From: CBDFGS01 sp965247255
GTDB taxonomy: Bacteria; Chloroflexota; Dehalococcoidia; Lucifugimonadales; CAUZJF01
DNA length: 9,661 bases
NCBI GenBank assembly: GCA_965247255.1
Contig: CBDFGS010000006.1
Coordinates: 1 to 9,661 of the forward strand
Reading direction: 5' to 3'
Part shown: positions 1 through 6,270 of the stretch, piece after piece
How positions within the stretch are numbered: position 1 is the first letter of the stretch
How the letters are laid out: the number at the start of each line of letters is the position of its first letter
Program-made: the position numbers and the translations under genes
Notes under the pieces: model-generated
What the model saw: only the letters and a program-made list of their open reading frames with translations
The model's database searches: none
Told to the model about the DNA's origin: nothing

Positions 1-388
1 TGGGCAATGTCCCGATGGAGTACGTCCGATCCGCCCCGGTGCTTGGCGAACCTCTACCGGTTCCGACGCGGTGGCTGCCACCTTAAGAACCGAAAGGGAG
101 TCCTGCATTGCAGGTCTTACATATTGGAGCCGCCTGAGCGGCGGAGGCAAGATTCCCAGCTGTTCCTTGCGGTTCGATGTGACAGTGACGAGTGGAGGCA
201 GCCCTACCCGGGTATTCAGGAGCATGAAGGAGCGTCGGCGGCTGAACAACCACCACATCCGGAGTACCCGGCAGGCCAGTCTATAGGCGGGCCATGTCGG
301 GGCGTTCCTGGAGACGGCGGTAGGTTCGGCGTGCAGCGCGGTGAGTATGACATGCTCCGCTGCCAGAAGCGGAAGGTGGTGTAACAGG
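1..388 (-). other. Unassigned left-edge region, open on both strands
   Basis: I recognise no gene here. On the minus strand one frame has no stop from about position 400 to the left edge, which would let a protein run out of the window. Its first ATG is at 258-256, leaving 86 codons to the edge, and that ATG has no Shine-Dalgarno sequence. The plus strand is also open in two frames over much of the same stretch (7-384 and 71-286), so openness alone does not decide the strand. The minus strand is favoured slightly because the two genes just upstream of it (389-640, 668-847) run that way. It could equally be degenerate mobile-element DNA. Confidence 0.2.
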
Positions 389-640
389 CTATTTCGCGGC
401 TGCAGCGAGGGATTCAGCTTTCTCCAGCTCAGCCTCTGCGTCCGCAGCGGAGCGGAATACATCCCCCACACGCTTCCCATCCATGTAGGCGGTGTACTCC
501 CCGCCAACGACAGGCGGGCCATTCAATCCCTCGCCTAGAGCTATCTCTTTGAAATGCCAATTGACCCAACATTGGGCGCCGCTCTTGCCTACTCCCTGCA
601 CTACACGAATCCCAACTCGCTCCCAGGGTATTGCCGCCAT
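389..640 (-). CDS. Small uncharacterised protein (83 aa)
   Basis: I do not recognise the family. The start is well supported: GGGAGGA lies at 646-652 on the minus strand, five bases before the ATG. The protein has a Trp/Tyr-containing first half of likely beta strands (residues about 8-33). It continues with a strand-turn motif EYTAYMDGKRVGD (about 48-60) and an Ala/Glu-rich helix from about 64 to the end. This strand-rich fold ending in one helix resembles small DNA-binding or phage accessory domains, but that is only an architectural likeness. The 59-residue membrane protein gene lies 27 bases upstream on the same strand, so the two are probably co-transcribed. There is no signal peptide or membrane segment, so it is expected to be cytoplasmic. 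Confidence 0.6.
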   Translation of the reverse strand: MAAIPWERVGIRVVQGVGKSGAQCWVNWHFKEIALGEGLNGPPVVGGEYTAYMDGKRVGDVFRSAADAEAELEKAESLAAAAK

Positions 641-667
641 CGTTTTCCTCCCAGTCGTTTCCCCTTG

Positions 668-847
668 CTAGAGCTTCATGATCGCGGCCAAGGCGCCCAT
701 GATAGTAGCTACGGCAGTCACTCCAAGCAATTGCAGCACGATCAGCCATTTGACTTGCTTCCCCATCTCTGTGACCAGACGTGTCTCCAACGCACTGAGG
801 TCAGCCGTCGTCGCGTAGTGCTGCCGTATCTCAGTCCGTAGAGTCAA
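668..847 (-). CDS. Small single-pass membrane protein, TTG start (59 aa)
   Basis: I found this gene by reading the minus strand. The TTG start is preceded by AGGAGGAG at 851-858, a near-perfect ribosome binding site three to five bases away. No in-frame ATG or GTG lies between the start and the upstream stop. The N-terminal half is a likely amphipathic helix containing TTADLSALETRL (residues about 13-24). It is followed by one hydrophobic helix, WLIVLQLLGVTAVATIMGAL (about 34-53), and a short tail ending in Lys-Leu. A coiled-coil-like helix followed by a C-terminal anchor is common in small phage and mobile-element membrane proteins, including holin-like ones; that role is inference. It probably forms an operon with the 83-residue gene 27 bases downstream. 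Confidence 0.6.
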   Translation of the reverse strand: MTLRTEIRQHYATTADLSALETRLVTEMGKQVKWLIVLQLLGVTAVATIMGALAAIMKL

Positions 848-911
848 GATCTCCTCCTCTGACTCCGACTGACGGATCGGGCTGCTCCACTATGGTTCTT
901 CCGCTACTCAC
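831..911 (-). CDS. Possible 26-aa leader peptide overlapping the TTG gene
   Basis: A GTG codon at 911-909 has GGAGGTG at 917-923, five bases upstream on the minus strand, and opens a 26-codon frame that stops at 831. Its last 17 bases overlap the start of the 59-residue membrane protein gene in another frame, an arrangement that would allow translational coupling. The peptide has no recognisable composition. It is supported only by the ribosome binding site and position. Confidence 0.2.
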   Translation of the reverse strand: MSSGRTIVEQPDPSVGVRGGDLDSTD

Positions 912-1053
912 TAGCCCACCTCCGTGGCCAAGGGCAGTAGGCCCAAATCAGCATATATCATTGACCCGCCAGCAGAAGGCAGAAGGTCCTGAGATGGATG
1001 ACCCCGGAGGGCCTCCCGCGGAACATGCCGCCTCGCAACTGGCAATGCGTTGG

Positions 1054-1081
1054 ATCGTATTCTCTTATTCTACCAAGTCAA
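1054..1081 (-). promoter_or_regulatory. Candidate sigma-70 type promoter for the small minus-strand genes
   Basis: Read on the minus strand, TTGACT (1081-1076) and TACGAT (1059-1054) are separated by 16 bases. They match five of six and four of six positions of the usual -35 and -10 boxes. The local sequence is AT-richer than its surroundings. It lies about 200 bases upstream of the TTG-initiated gene. Such matches arise by chance, so this is a weak call. Confidence 0.25.
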
Positions 1082-1217
1082 ACCGTTCGAGGCGCTAGCG
1101 TAACTGCCGGATGTCGCACGTGTCAACGCCGCGAATTTGCTTCACAATTAATGTTACCGAACAGGCTATCGTTGCTTCAAAAGAGATGTTGCCTGAGAGG
1201 GTTGTGAGGGAAGCAGC

Positions 1218-1335
1218 GTGAGCGAGTATGCGGAGGCGATGAGGGAGCGTTGCCGAGTTGTGGGTCGAGCAGAGAAGGGTCGTCTGCTGGACGAGTTCAC
1301 GGCGGGTGACGGGCTACCAGCGGACGCGCCGGTAT
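1218..1335 (+). pseudogene. N-terminal remnant of an integrase-type (rve) transposase, frameshifted
   Basis: The GTG start has GAGGGA seven bases upstream. The product begins MSEYAEAMRERCR, then EKGRLLDEFTA, and then, in the next frame, VTGYQRT. This order (a short helix, EKGRxLDEF, TGYxR) is what I know as the N-terminal helix-turn-helix entry of transposases with an integrase catalytic core. The frame breaks at the GGG run 1304-1306: dropping one G joins GCG to GTG ACG GGC TAC CAG and restores the motif. Only about 40 residues are recognisable. The downstream catalytic DDE region is missing and the sequence to about 1550 is degenerate. A stretch reading LEALRERF near 1512 could be a further scrap of a transposase, but I would not insist on it. 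Confidence 0.5.
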
Positions 1336-1788
1336 GTGTCCCGCCATCTCAGCATAGCCAAGCGCGAGGCTGGGGAGGACAACGCAAATGTGCGCCGGAT
1401 GGAGGTACTCAGTCAGATATTACTAGGGGACGTGTCTCCCCAGGTTGAGAGCGCTCTGGGCGAGACTAGGAATCTGAGACCCAAAAGCTCGGTGTTGCTG
1501 ACCCCCGGCTTGAGGCCCTGCGCGAGCGCTTCCGACCTAATCCACTAGAAGACTCCGACCGGGCACACACCAGGAGCCCCAGTGTAGTCTGCATCGTCTT
1601 TTCTGATGGTCTCGTATGAGGAATAGGGAGGCGACTACCCTCACACCGCAAACAGCACTTCGAATATGGTACTGTCTACAGTACCCTCTGGCCCCCACCA
1701 TTCGAGGACGCCCCTCTGCGCGTAGCTGATGCTTCTAAACCGACGCACCTACCCCACATCTCCCACTACCCATGGAGGGTCCACCGCC
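1336..1788. other. Intergenic stretch between transposase remnant and nitrilase gene
   Basis: No convincing gene is seen here. Frames are open for up to about 70 codons but have skewed composition and no supported starts. The first 200 bases may be decayed continuation of the transposase remnant. The last 130 bases, ahead of the nitrilase gene, should contain its promoter. The one clear structure is the inverted repeat at 1668-1685. Confidence 0.4.
1668..1685. repeat. Perfect 7-bp inverted repeat upstream of the nitrilase operon
   Basis: GGTACTG and CAGTACC flank a four-base centre (TCTA), making an 18-base dyad about 100 bases before the nitrilase start. The size and symmetry suit an operator for a dimeric regulator. 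It could also be a weak terminator stem closing off the decayed region upstream, but there is no T tract on either side. No regulator gene lies nearby. Confidence 0.35.
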
Positions 1789-2673
1789 ATGTACAACCAG
1801 GTCCGGGCCACGGCCATAAGCATCAAGCCCAAGCGTTGGGACAAGCAGTTCAACGCTGACAAGGTTGAGCGGTTCGTCAGAGAGGCGGCAAAAGACGGCC
1901 CAGACCTCATCGTGACCCCCGAAGGGGTGCTCGAAGGATACGTGGCCAGTGAGGTCTCCAAGAATCCTGAGCTTGCGCAGCGGATGCTCGACATCGCCGA
2001 GCCAATAGACGGGCCCTACGTCGACCGGTTCATGCGGCTGGCCAAGGAGCTAGAGACCTGCCTCGTCTTCGGGTTCGCCGAGCGCATTGGCGACGAGGTC
2101 TACAACGCCGCCGTCTTCATAGACGACCGTGGCGAGCTCTGCGGCAAGTACCACAAGACCCAGCTCGCCGAGGGTACCAGCGCCCCCTGGTTCTTCAACC
2201 GCGTCGGCAGGACGCTTCGCGCCTTCGACACACCGCTCGGCAGGGCCGGCATCCTCATCTGCAACGACCGCTGGAACCCGATGATAGCGCGTACCCTCGT
2301 CCTCGACGGTGCCCAGATGCTGCTCATCCCCTCCTACGGCATGAAGACCAAGCCCCAGAACGACACTGTGCTGGCGCGCGCCCGCGAAAACGGCGTCCCC
2401 GTAGTCGAGGCCAACGTCGGCGTCAACATGATCGTCAGCAAAGGCGAGATCGTCGGATACAAGTGGGGCAACGACCAGATCACCACCGCCGTCATCGACG
2501 TTCCCGCATGGCCGTCCACCGCTGCCGCCCGCGAATACGAGCGCCAATACATGGACATGCAGACTCCCGAGATGGAGCGCCGTTACCGCGAGTGGCAGAA
2601 GTCGCTGCGCAGCGAGGAGAACCTCGTTAGCCGCGCCAGCATTGGAGGCCTGACGGCCGGCATCGCCGAGTGA
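1789..2673 (+). CDS. Carbon-nitrogen hydrolase (nitrilase superfamily amidohydrolase)
   Basis: This is a cytoplasmic enzyme of the nitrilase/amidase superfamily, which hydrolyses non-peptide C-N bonds (amides, carbamoyl groups or nitriles) through a Cys-Glu-Lys triad. All three sites are visible: Glu45 in TPEG, Lys123 in YHKTQLAEG and Cys158 in LICNDRW. The 294-residue length is usual for a single-domain member, and there is no signal peptide. I chose the ATG at 1789 because GGAGGG sits nine bases upstream; the frame is open to an ATG at 1729, but that has no ribosome binding site and its extra 20 residues look non-coding. The last 50 residues form a charged helical tail with several Met and Tyr. 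The TIM-barrel gene follows 28 bases later, so the two probably form an operon. Superfamily is certain; the exact substrate is not readable. Confidence 0.92.
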   Translation: MYNQVRATAISIKPKRWDKQFNADKVERFVREAAKDGPDLIVTPEGVLEGYVASEVSKNPELAQRMLDIAEPIDGPYVDRFMRLAKELETCLVFGFAERIGDEVYNAAVFIDDRGELCGKYHKTQLAEGTSAPWFFNRVGRTLRAFDTPLGRAGILICNDRWNPMIARTLVLDGAQMLLIPSYGMKTKPQNDTVLARARENGVPVVEANVGVNMIVSKGEIVGYKWGNDQITTAVIDVPAWPSTAAAREYERQYMDMQTPEMERRYREWQKSLRSEENLVSRASIGGLTAGIAE

Positions 2674-2701
2674 GGCCGCGTCCCTAACGGAGGTATTTCC
2701 A

Positions 2702-4330
2702 ATGCCGCCCGCTGACAGATACCGCCCCATCATCTTCACCGACGACGCCTCGGTCCTGACCGTCAACGAGCCCCCTCTTTCCCTCGACAGGGTCCGTGAG
2801 CAGATGATCGAGCCGCTGGAAGGCACGCCCGCGAGCCTCTGGTGGAGCGTGGGCGACCACGAGGTGTTCCACCACGAGACGGAGATCGGCGAGATCATCG
2901 GCGACGGCATCGACGACTTCGAGAAGTACGAGTACTTCCACTCCTTCTCCGCGGCCCATTTCAAGCGGGTCTCCGACAACACCCGTCACCTCATGCAGAC
3001 GACCGGCGGCCCGCTGACCACCCTCATCGGCATGTGCCGCGAGGCCGGCATCGAGTTCTTCCCACGCGTCCGCATGAACAGCCACTACCGTAAGGACCCC
3101 TCTACGCCGGACTACGGCCGCTTCCGCCGCGATCACCCGGAGCTGCTCATCGGGCGCCCGGGGGAAGACATCCCGGTAGGCAGCCACGAGTGGCACATCA
3201 GGACCGGCCTCAACTACGCCTTTCCTGAGGTCCGCCGCTTCATGGCCTCAATCATTACCGAGCTCTTCGAGCGCTTCGACGTCGACGGCGTGGAGATGGA
3301 CTTCAACCGCCACCCGGCCTTCTTCAGACCCAACGAGGCCGCGGCCCACAGCTACCTGGTGACCGACCTCGTGCGGCACGTCCGCCGCCGCATGGACGAG
3401 GTGGGCGCCGCCCGCGGCAAGCGTATACTCCTCGCCGTCCGCGTCCCGCCGACGCTCGCCGACTCCCGGAGGGTCGGCCTGGACGTCCGGCAGTGGATCG
3501 CCGAGGGACTGGTCGACATCGTCACCGCCGGCATCGGCTTCGTCCTCTTCGATCTGCCGATCAGGGAGTTCGTAGAGGCCGCCAGGGGGACGGGCGTCAA
3601 GGTCTACGGCTGCATCGAGGCGCTACGCCCAGCGGTGGACCAGCGCGTCATGAGAGCGATGGCGAAGCGGTGCTGGGACGCCGGGGCCGACGGCGTATAC
3701 CTCTACAACTTCTTCCCCCTGCCCGGCGACTGGAGGCGGCCCATCCTCAACGAGATCGCAGACCCAGGCAGGCTGGAGCGCCTGGACGCCCGCTACGAGC
3801 TCGACAGCAGGGAATGGACCGGCCTCATCGGCGCCCACACCGGTCTGGTGGGCTCCCACACCGCAGCCTTCCAGGGCGCCATGCCCAGGCTCCAGCTGCC
3901 CGTCACCCTGCACGACACCCTCACCGGCGCGGGCGCGGTCATCAAGTTCGACATCGCCCACAAGATCGAGGCTGCCAGCTCGAATGGCTCTCTGCGCGGC
4001 TGCGCCCTAGGTCTGAGACTCCAAGGCCTCACCCAGGACGACACCCTGTCCGTCACGCTCAACGACCTCCTCCTCCCCTGGGAAACCGCCAACGTCTCCT
4101 TCGACGGCTGGACGCAGATGCACCTCGACGGCGACGCCTTCGAGACCTACCCAAGCCGCGTAGTCGAGCGCGTCCACGACGGCGTGGAGGTCCTGTTCCC
4201 CATACCCTGCCCGCCCCTCAAGTACGGCAAGAACCAACTCGAAGTCCGCCTCCTCCACAGCCACAACCCGCCCGCTCAGAACGTCGTTCTCAAAGGCGTC
4301 CACATAACGATCACATATGAGCCCTCCTAA
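2702..4330 (+). CDS. Glycosyl-hydrolase-like TIM-barrel protein with C-terminal beta domain (542 aa)
   Basis: GGAGGT lies seven bases before the ATG. Residues about 100-350 read as a (beta/alpha) barrel of the family-10-like glycosyl hydrolase type: strands at GIEFFPRVRMN (116-126), VDGVEMDFNRH (194-204), RILLAVRVPPT (241-251), VDIVTAGIG (271-279), VKVYGCIEA (299-307) and ADGVYLYNFFP (329-339). Glu198 and Asp200 in the second of these are the likely acidic active-site residues. Residues about 395-542 are rich in short strands and resemble a carbohydrate-binding or jelly-roll module. There is no signal peptide, so it is expected in the cytoplasm, unlike many polysaccharide hydrolases. Its pairing with the C-N hydrolase suggests a shared small-molecule or amino-sugar type substrate, but that is inference. 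Codon use is uniform and the gene appears complete. Confidence 0.75.
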   Translation: MPPADRYRPIIFTDDASVLTVNEPPLSLDRVREQMIEPLEGTPASLWWSVGDHEVFHHETEIGEIIGDGIDDFEKYEYFHSFSAAHFKRVSDNTRHLMQTTGGPLTTLIGMCREAGIEFFPRVRMNSHYRKDPSTPDYGRFRRDHPELLIGRPGEDIPVGSHEWHIRTGLNYAFPEVRRFMASIITELFERFDVDGVEMDFNRHPAFFRPNEAAAHSYLVTDLVRHVRRRMDEVGAARGKRILLAVRVPPTLADSRRVGLDVRQWIAEGLVDIVTAGIGFVLFDLPIREFVEAARGTGVKVYGCIEALRPAVDQRVMRAMAKRCWDAGADGVYLYNFFPLPGDWRRPILNEIADPGRLERLDARYELDSREWTGLIGAHTGLVGSHTAAFQGAMPRLQLPVTLHDTLTGAGAVIKFDIAHKIEAASSNGSLRGCALGLRLQGLTQDDTLSVTLNDLLLPWETANVSFDGWTQMHLDGDAFETYPSRVVERVHDGVEVLFPIPCPPLKYGKNQLEVRLLHSHNPPAQNVVLKGVHITITYEPS

Positions 4331-4579
4331 TTCTGGATGGCCCATATCGGCCACGGGATTGGCCTGGGACTCCACGAGCACCCGATGCTCAATCCGGCGG
4401 CGGACGAGCTGCTGGCGCCCGGGATGGTGCTGTGCATCGAGCCGGCCCACTACGACGAGGATGTTGCGGGCTACCATATCGAGGACCTCGTCATGGTAAC
4501 CGAGGATGGGGCGGAGGTGCTGACCGACTACGAGAGCGTGCGCGAGCCGCTGGTGATCGAGGAGCGGGGCTGGTGCTGA
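4331..4579 (+). pseudogene. C-terminal fragment of an M24 peptidase (Xaa-Pro aminopeptidase-like)
   Basis: M24 enzymes are metallopeptidases with a 'pita-bread' fold. Only the last quarter of the domain is here: HIGHGIGLGLHEHP (metal-ligand His region), VLCIEPAHY (metal-ligand Glu) and YHIEDLVMVTEDGAEVLT (final metal-ligand Glu). The earlier Asp-Asp metal ligands and the whole N-terminal domain are absent, so it cannot be active. It can be opened from the ATG at 4337, but there is no ribosome binding site, and the frame runs back through TGG and TTC straight into the TAA that ends the preceding gene. It therefore looks like the tail of a gene whose front was replaced by a deletion or recombination next to the TIM-barrel gene. 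Gene predictors may call 4337-4579 as an 80-residue protein. Confidence 0.75.
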
Positions 4580-4607
4580 CCGGCGGGGGTGGGCCGACGC
4601 CGGTCAG
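4576..4607 (+). terminator. Strong stem-loop at the end of the M24 fragment
   Basis: CTGACCGGCG (4576-4585) pairs perfectly with CGCCGGTCAG (4598-4607) around a 12-base loop, and the TGA stop of the M24 fragment lies inside the left arm. The stem is long and GC-rich. The following TTCCGGTT is a poor T tract, so it would be a weak intrinsic terminator at best. It was probably the terminator of the original M24 gene and may now serve the nitrilase operon. Confidence 0.55.
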
Positions 4608-4713
4608 TTCCGGTTGCGCCTAGAATCTAACGGGACTGCCTGATACGAGGTTTGAACCTCAGGCTCGACACTCAGGGCCTTGTCTGGGGAACGCAACTCC
4701 GCTTCCATCATAC

Positions 4714-5586
4714 TCACTTCGCCGCACCAGGCACCCGTCCGCCGAGGAACAACCAGGCCACGAAAACCAGCAGCCCAGTCACCGCAGCTGCGACAATTAA
4801 GAGTCCCAAACGGCCGGATAAGAGTCCCACCGAGCCAGAACTGTTAGTCACAAGGCCTTCTTGATGCTCAGTGTTGCTCTCGTAGACGCCTAACACCTGG
4901 TGTTCCGAGCGGACCACGGATGTCGTAATGCTGTTGACGATGTCCGCCCTGGTCGCATTGGTGAGGTTCGCCGCCGCGACGGTACGGAGATCATCGAGAA
5001 CGGAGCCGGAAGCTGTGCTCTCCAGCACAACAGTCGTCGTTATCTGACCTGTGGCGAAGTCGAACGAGGTGGCGGCGTCGCGCACTTCAGGCGCCTCGAA
5101 CACTGCGGAGTGGACGGCTTGAATCGCACTTTGGAGCTCCACCTCGGTGAAGCCCATGTCGGTGCGCACTTCGACTCTAACGCCACTGTGACTGCTCCTG
5201 AAGGTGTCGATTATGTCGAGTGCCGCCTGGGGGACGTCGCCCGCGAAACCGACCCACGCGCGACCAGCGTCTACGATCTCCGCTCTGGCGAAAGCTTCGG
5301 GAGACGCTTCACGGATTTCCGAGACCGCGAAGGCGAAGTTGTCGTTCCAGGCATACCGATCGATGGCCTCCTGAAGAGATATGCCGGACTGGCTGGCGAC
5401 GGTCTGCAAGTCCTGCAACTCCGCGTCACTGATGGCGTCGTCGATTCCCGGCGGCGCCACCTCCGGCGTGGGCGTACTCGCGTCTCCTGCTTCCTGAGCG
5501 TGAACGATGCTGACGGGCGACGTCACAAAGGCACTCAACATGATCAGAGCCGCGAACATCACTTTGAGGTTGGTCATCTCTTCCAT
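4714..5586 (-). CDS. Secreted, C-terminally membrane-anchored protein of unknown function (290 aa)
   Basis: A signal peptide covers residues 1-30: hydrophobic core LKVMFAALIMLSAF, cleavage likely after VHA before QE. A Pro/Thr-rich linker follows (about 38-47). Next comes an alpha/beta region with an SGISLQEAIDRYAW helix (68-80), AWVGFAGDVP (110-119), VRVEVRTDMGFTEVEL (136-151) and FDFATGQITTTVVLE (175-189). A single membrane helix at about 260-282 is followed by a short GGRVPGAAK tail. The ectodomain pattern reminds me of pro-regions that precede trypsin-like (streptogrisin/alpha-lytic type) proteases, but no Ser-His-Asp catalytic domain follows; that likeness is tentative. The protein would be held in the membrane facing outwards. 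GAGGT lies only three bases before the first ATG, so the ATG at 5577-5575 (residue 4) could be used instead. A second minus-strand gene lies 49 bases upstream. Confidence 0.7.
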   Translation of the reverse strand: MEEMTNLKVMFAALIMLSAFVTSPVSIVHAQEAGDASTPTPEVAPPGIDDAISDAELQDLQTVASQSGISLQEAIDRYAWNDNFAFAVSEIREASPEAFARAEIVDAGRAWVGFAGDVPQAALDIIDTFRSSHSGVRVEVRTDMGFTEVELQSAIQAVHSAVFEAPEVRDAATSFDFATGQITTTVVLESTASGSVLDDLRTVAAANLTNATRADIVNSITTSVVRSEHQVLGVYESNTEHQEGLVTNSSGSVGLLSGRLGLLIVAAAVTGLLVFVAWLFLGGRVPGAAK

Positions 5587-5635
5587 AGTACCTCACTCAA
5601 GCTCTTCAATGGTTCCTCTCCGCTCCCGGTACTGG

Positions 5636-5974
5636 TCAAGGCGACTCGGAATCCGGCACAGCGGTAAAGTCGTCTGCGACCACCCATAAGGGACCGCCGG
5701 AGCAAGCCGGTGATATCTCCCGTAGCCCACTCCGCTCCATGGCCTGTCCATAAGATACGGCAGCGGCGCTGAATTGAACGTCATCTCCGACGCGCGCAAC
5801 AGTGCGGCCAGATGCGTCGACTATCCCGACGACTTCATCTTCCGTACTGAGAGTGAACGTATCCGGCCAGATGAGCACCGGCGGTACCGGGTATACAACG
5901 CGGTCGCGGTCGCGAACGGAATCGACTCTCAGACACTTCCTGTCCAGGACCAGCCTTCCAACGAAGCTCTCCAT
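5636..5974 (-). CDS. Small conserved-looking protein, probably missing its 5' part by frameshift
   Basis: Read from the ATG at 5974 this gives 112 residues with the pattern GRLVLDRKCLRV (about 6-17), PPVLIWPDTFTLS (about 31-43), IVDASGRTVARVGDDVQFSAA and a Cys near the end in ACSGGPLWVV. I know this pattern (CLRV, then a LIWP motif, then ARVGDxV) from small exported hypothetical proteins of Chloroflexota; no function is established to my knowledge. The ATG has no good ribosome binding site, and the same frame continues upstream as plausible protein (IWEIPVYFPKQDGSLAIEQE) to a stop at 6044-6046. The expected signal or lipoprotein sequence is absent. This suggests a truncated or frameshifted gene. 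It is co-directional with the membrane-anchored protein gene downstream. Confidence 0.5.
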   Translation of the reverse strand: MESFVGRLVLDRKCLRVDSVRDRDRVVYPVPPVLIWPDTFTLSTEDEVVGIVDASGRTVARVGDDVQFSAAAVSYGQAMERSGLREISPACSGGPLWVVADDFTAVPDSESP

Positions 5975-6270
5975 CTCTTGCTCTATCGCCAGCGATCCGT
6001 CTTGCTTAGGGAAGTAGACCGGGATTTCCCATATTGTGAGTCTTCAGGCTCAAAGAGCAGCCCGAACGAGATAGTGGCATCATATTCAGGTCTGCAAGGC
6101 CAGTCAATCTCCGGTCTATCCGATAAGGGATGCGATTCTTGCCGTGGACCATGCTTCTTGTCCGTCTTTGTCGTCTTCAGGCTCCCCGCCAATGGGGTGA
6201 AAGCGCATGGAAGACAAAGCGACTCCCTGGAGCGCTCTCCCTCTTGGCAAGATCGTGGTGGCATCCTCCC

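Noticed and set aside
2050..2982. 310-codon minus-strand open frame
   Set aside because: It lies antisense to the nitrilase and TIM-barrel genes; long antisense frames are expected with G/C-ending codons.
3493..4320. 275-codon plus-strand open frame rich in Arg, Pro and His
   Set aside because: It is an out-of-frame shadow of the TIM-barrel gene.
4639..4663. Possible tRNA T-arm or terminator (GAGGTTTGAACCTC within CCTGA...TCAGG)
   Set aside because: There is no acceptor stem, anticodon arm or D arm around it. The alternative pairings compete with each other, and without a T tract a terminator call between the convergent genes is too weak.
4900..5667. 255-codon plus-strand open frame
   Set aside because: It is antisense to the signal-peptide protein on the minus strand, which has a coherent signal peptide and membrane anchor.
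6040..6184. 12-base direct repeat GTCTTCAGGCTC at 6040-6051 and 6173-6184
   Set aside because: A repeat of this length is expected by chance once or more in a window this size, and the flanking sequences do not match.
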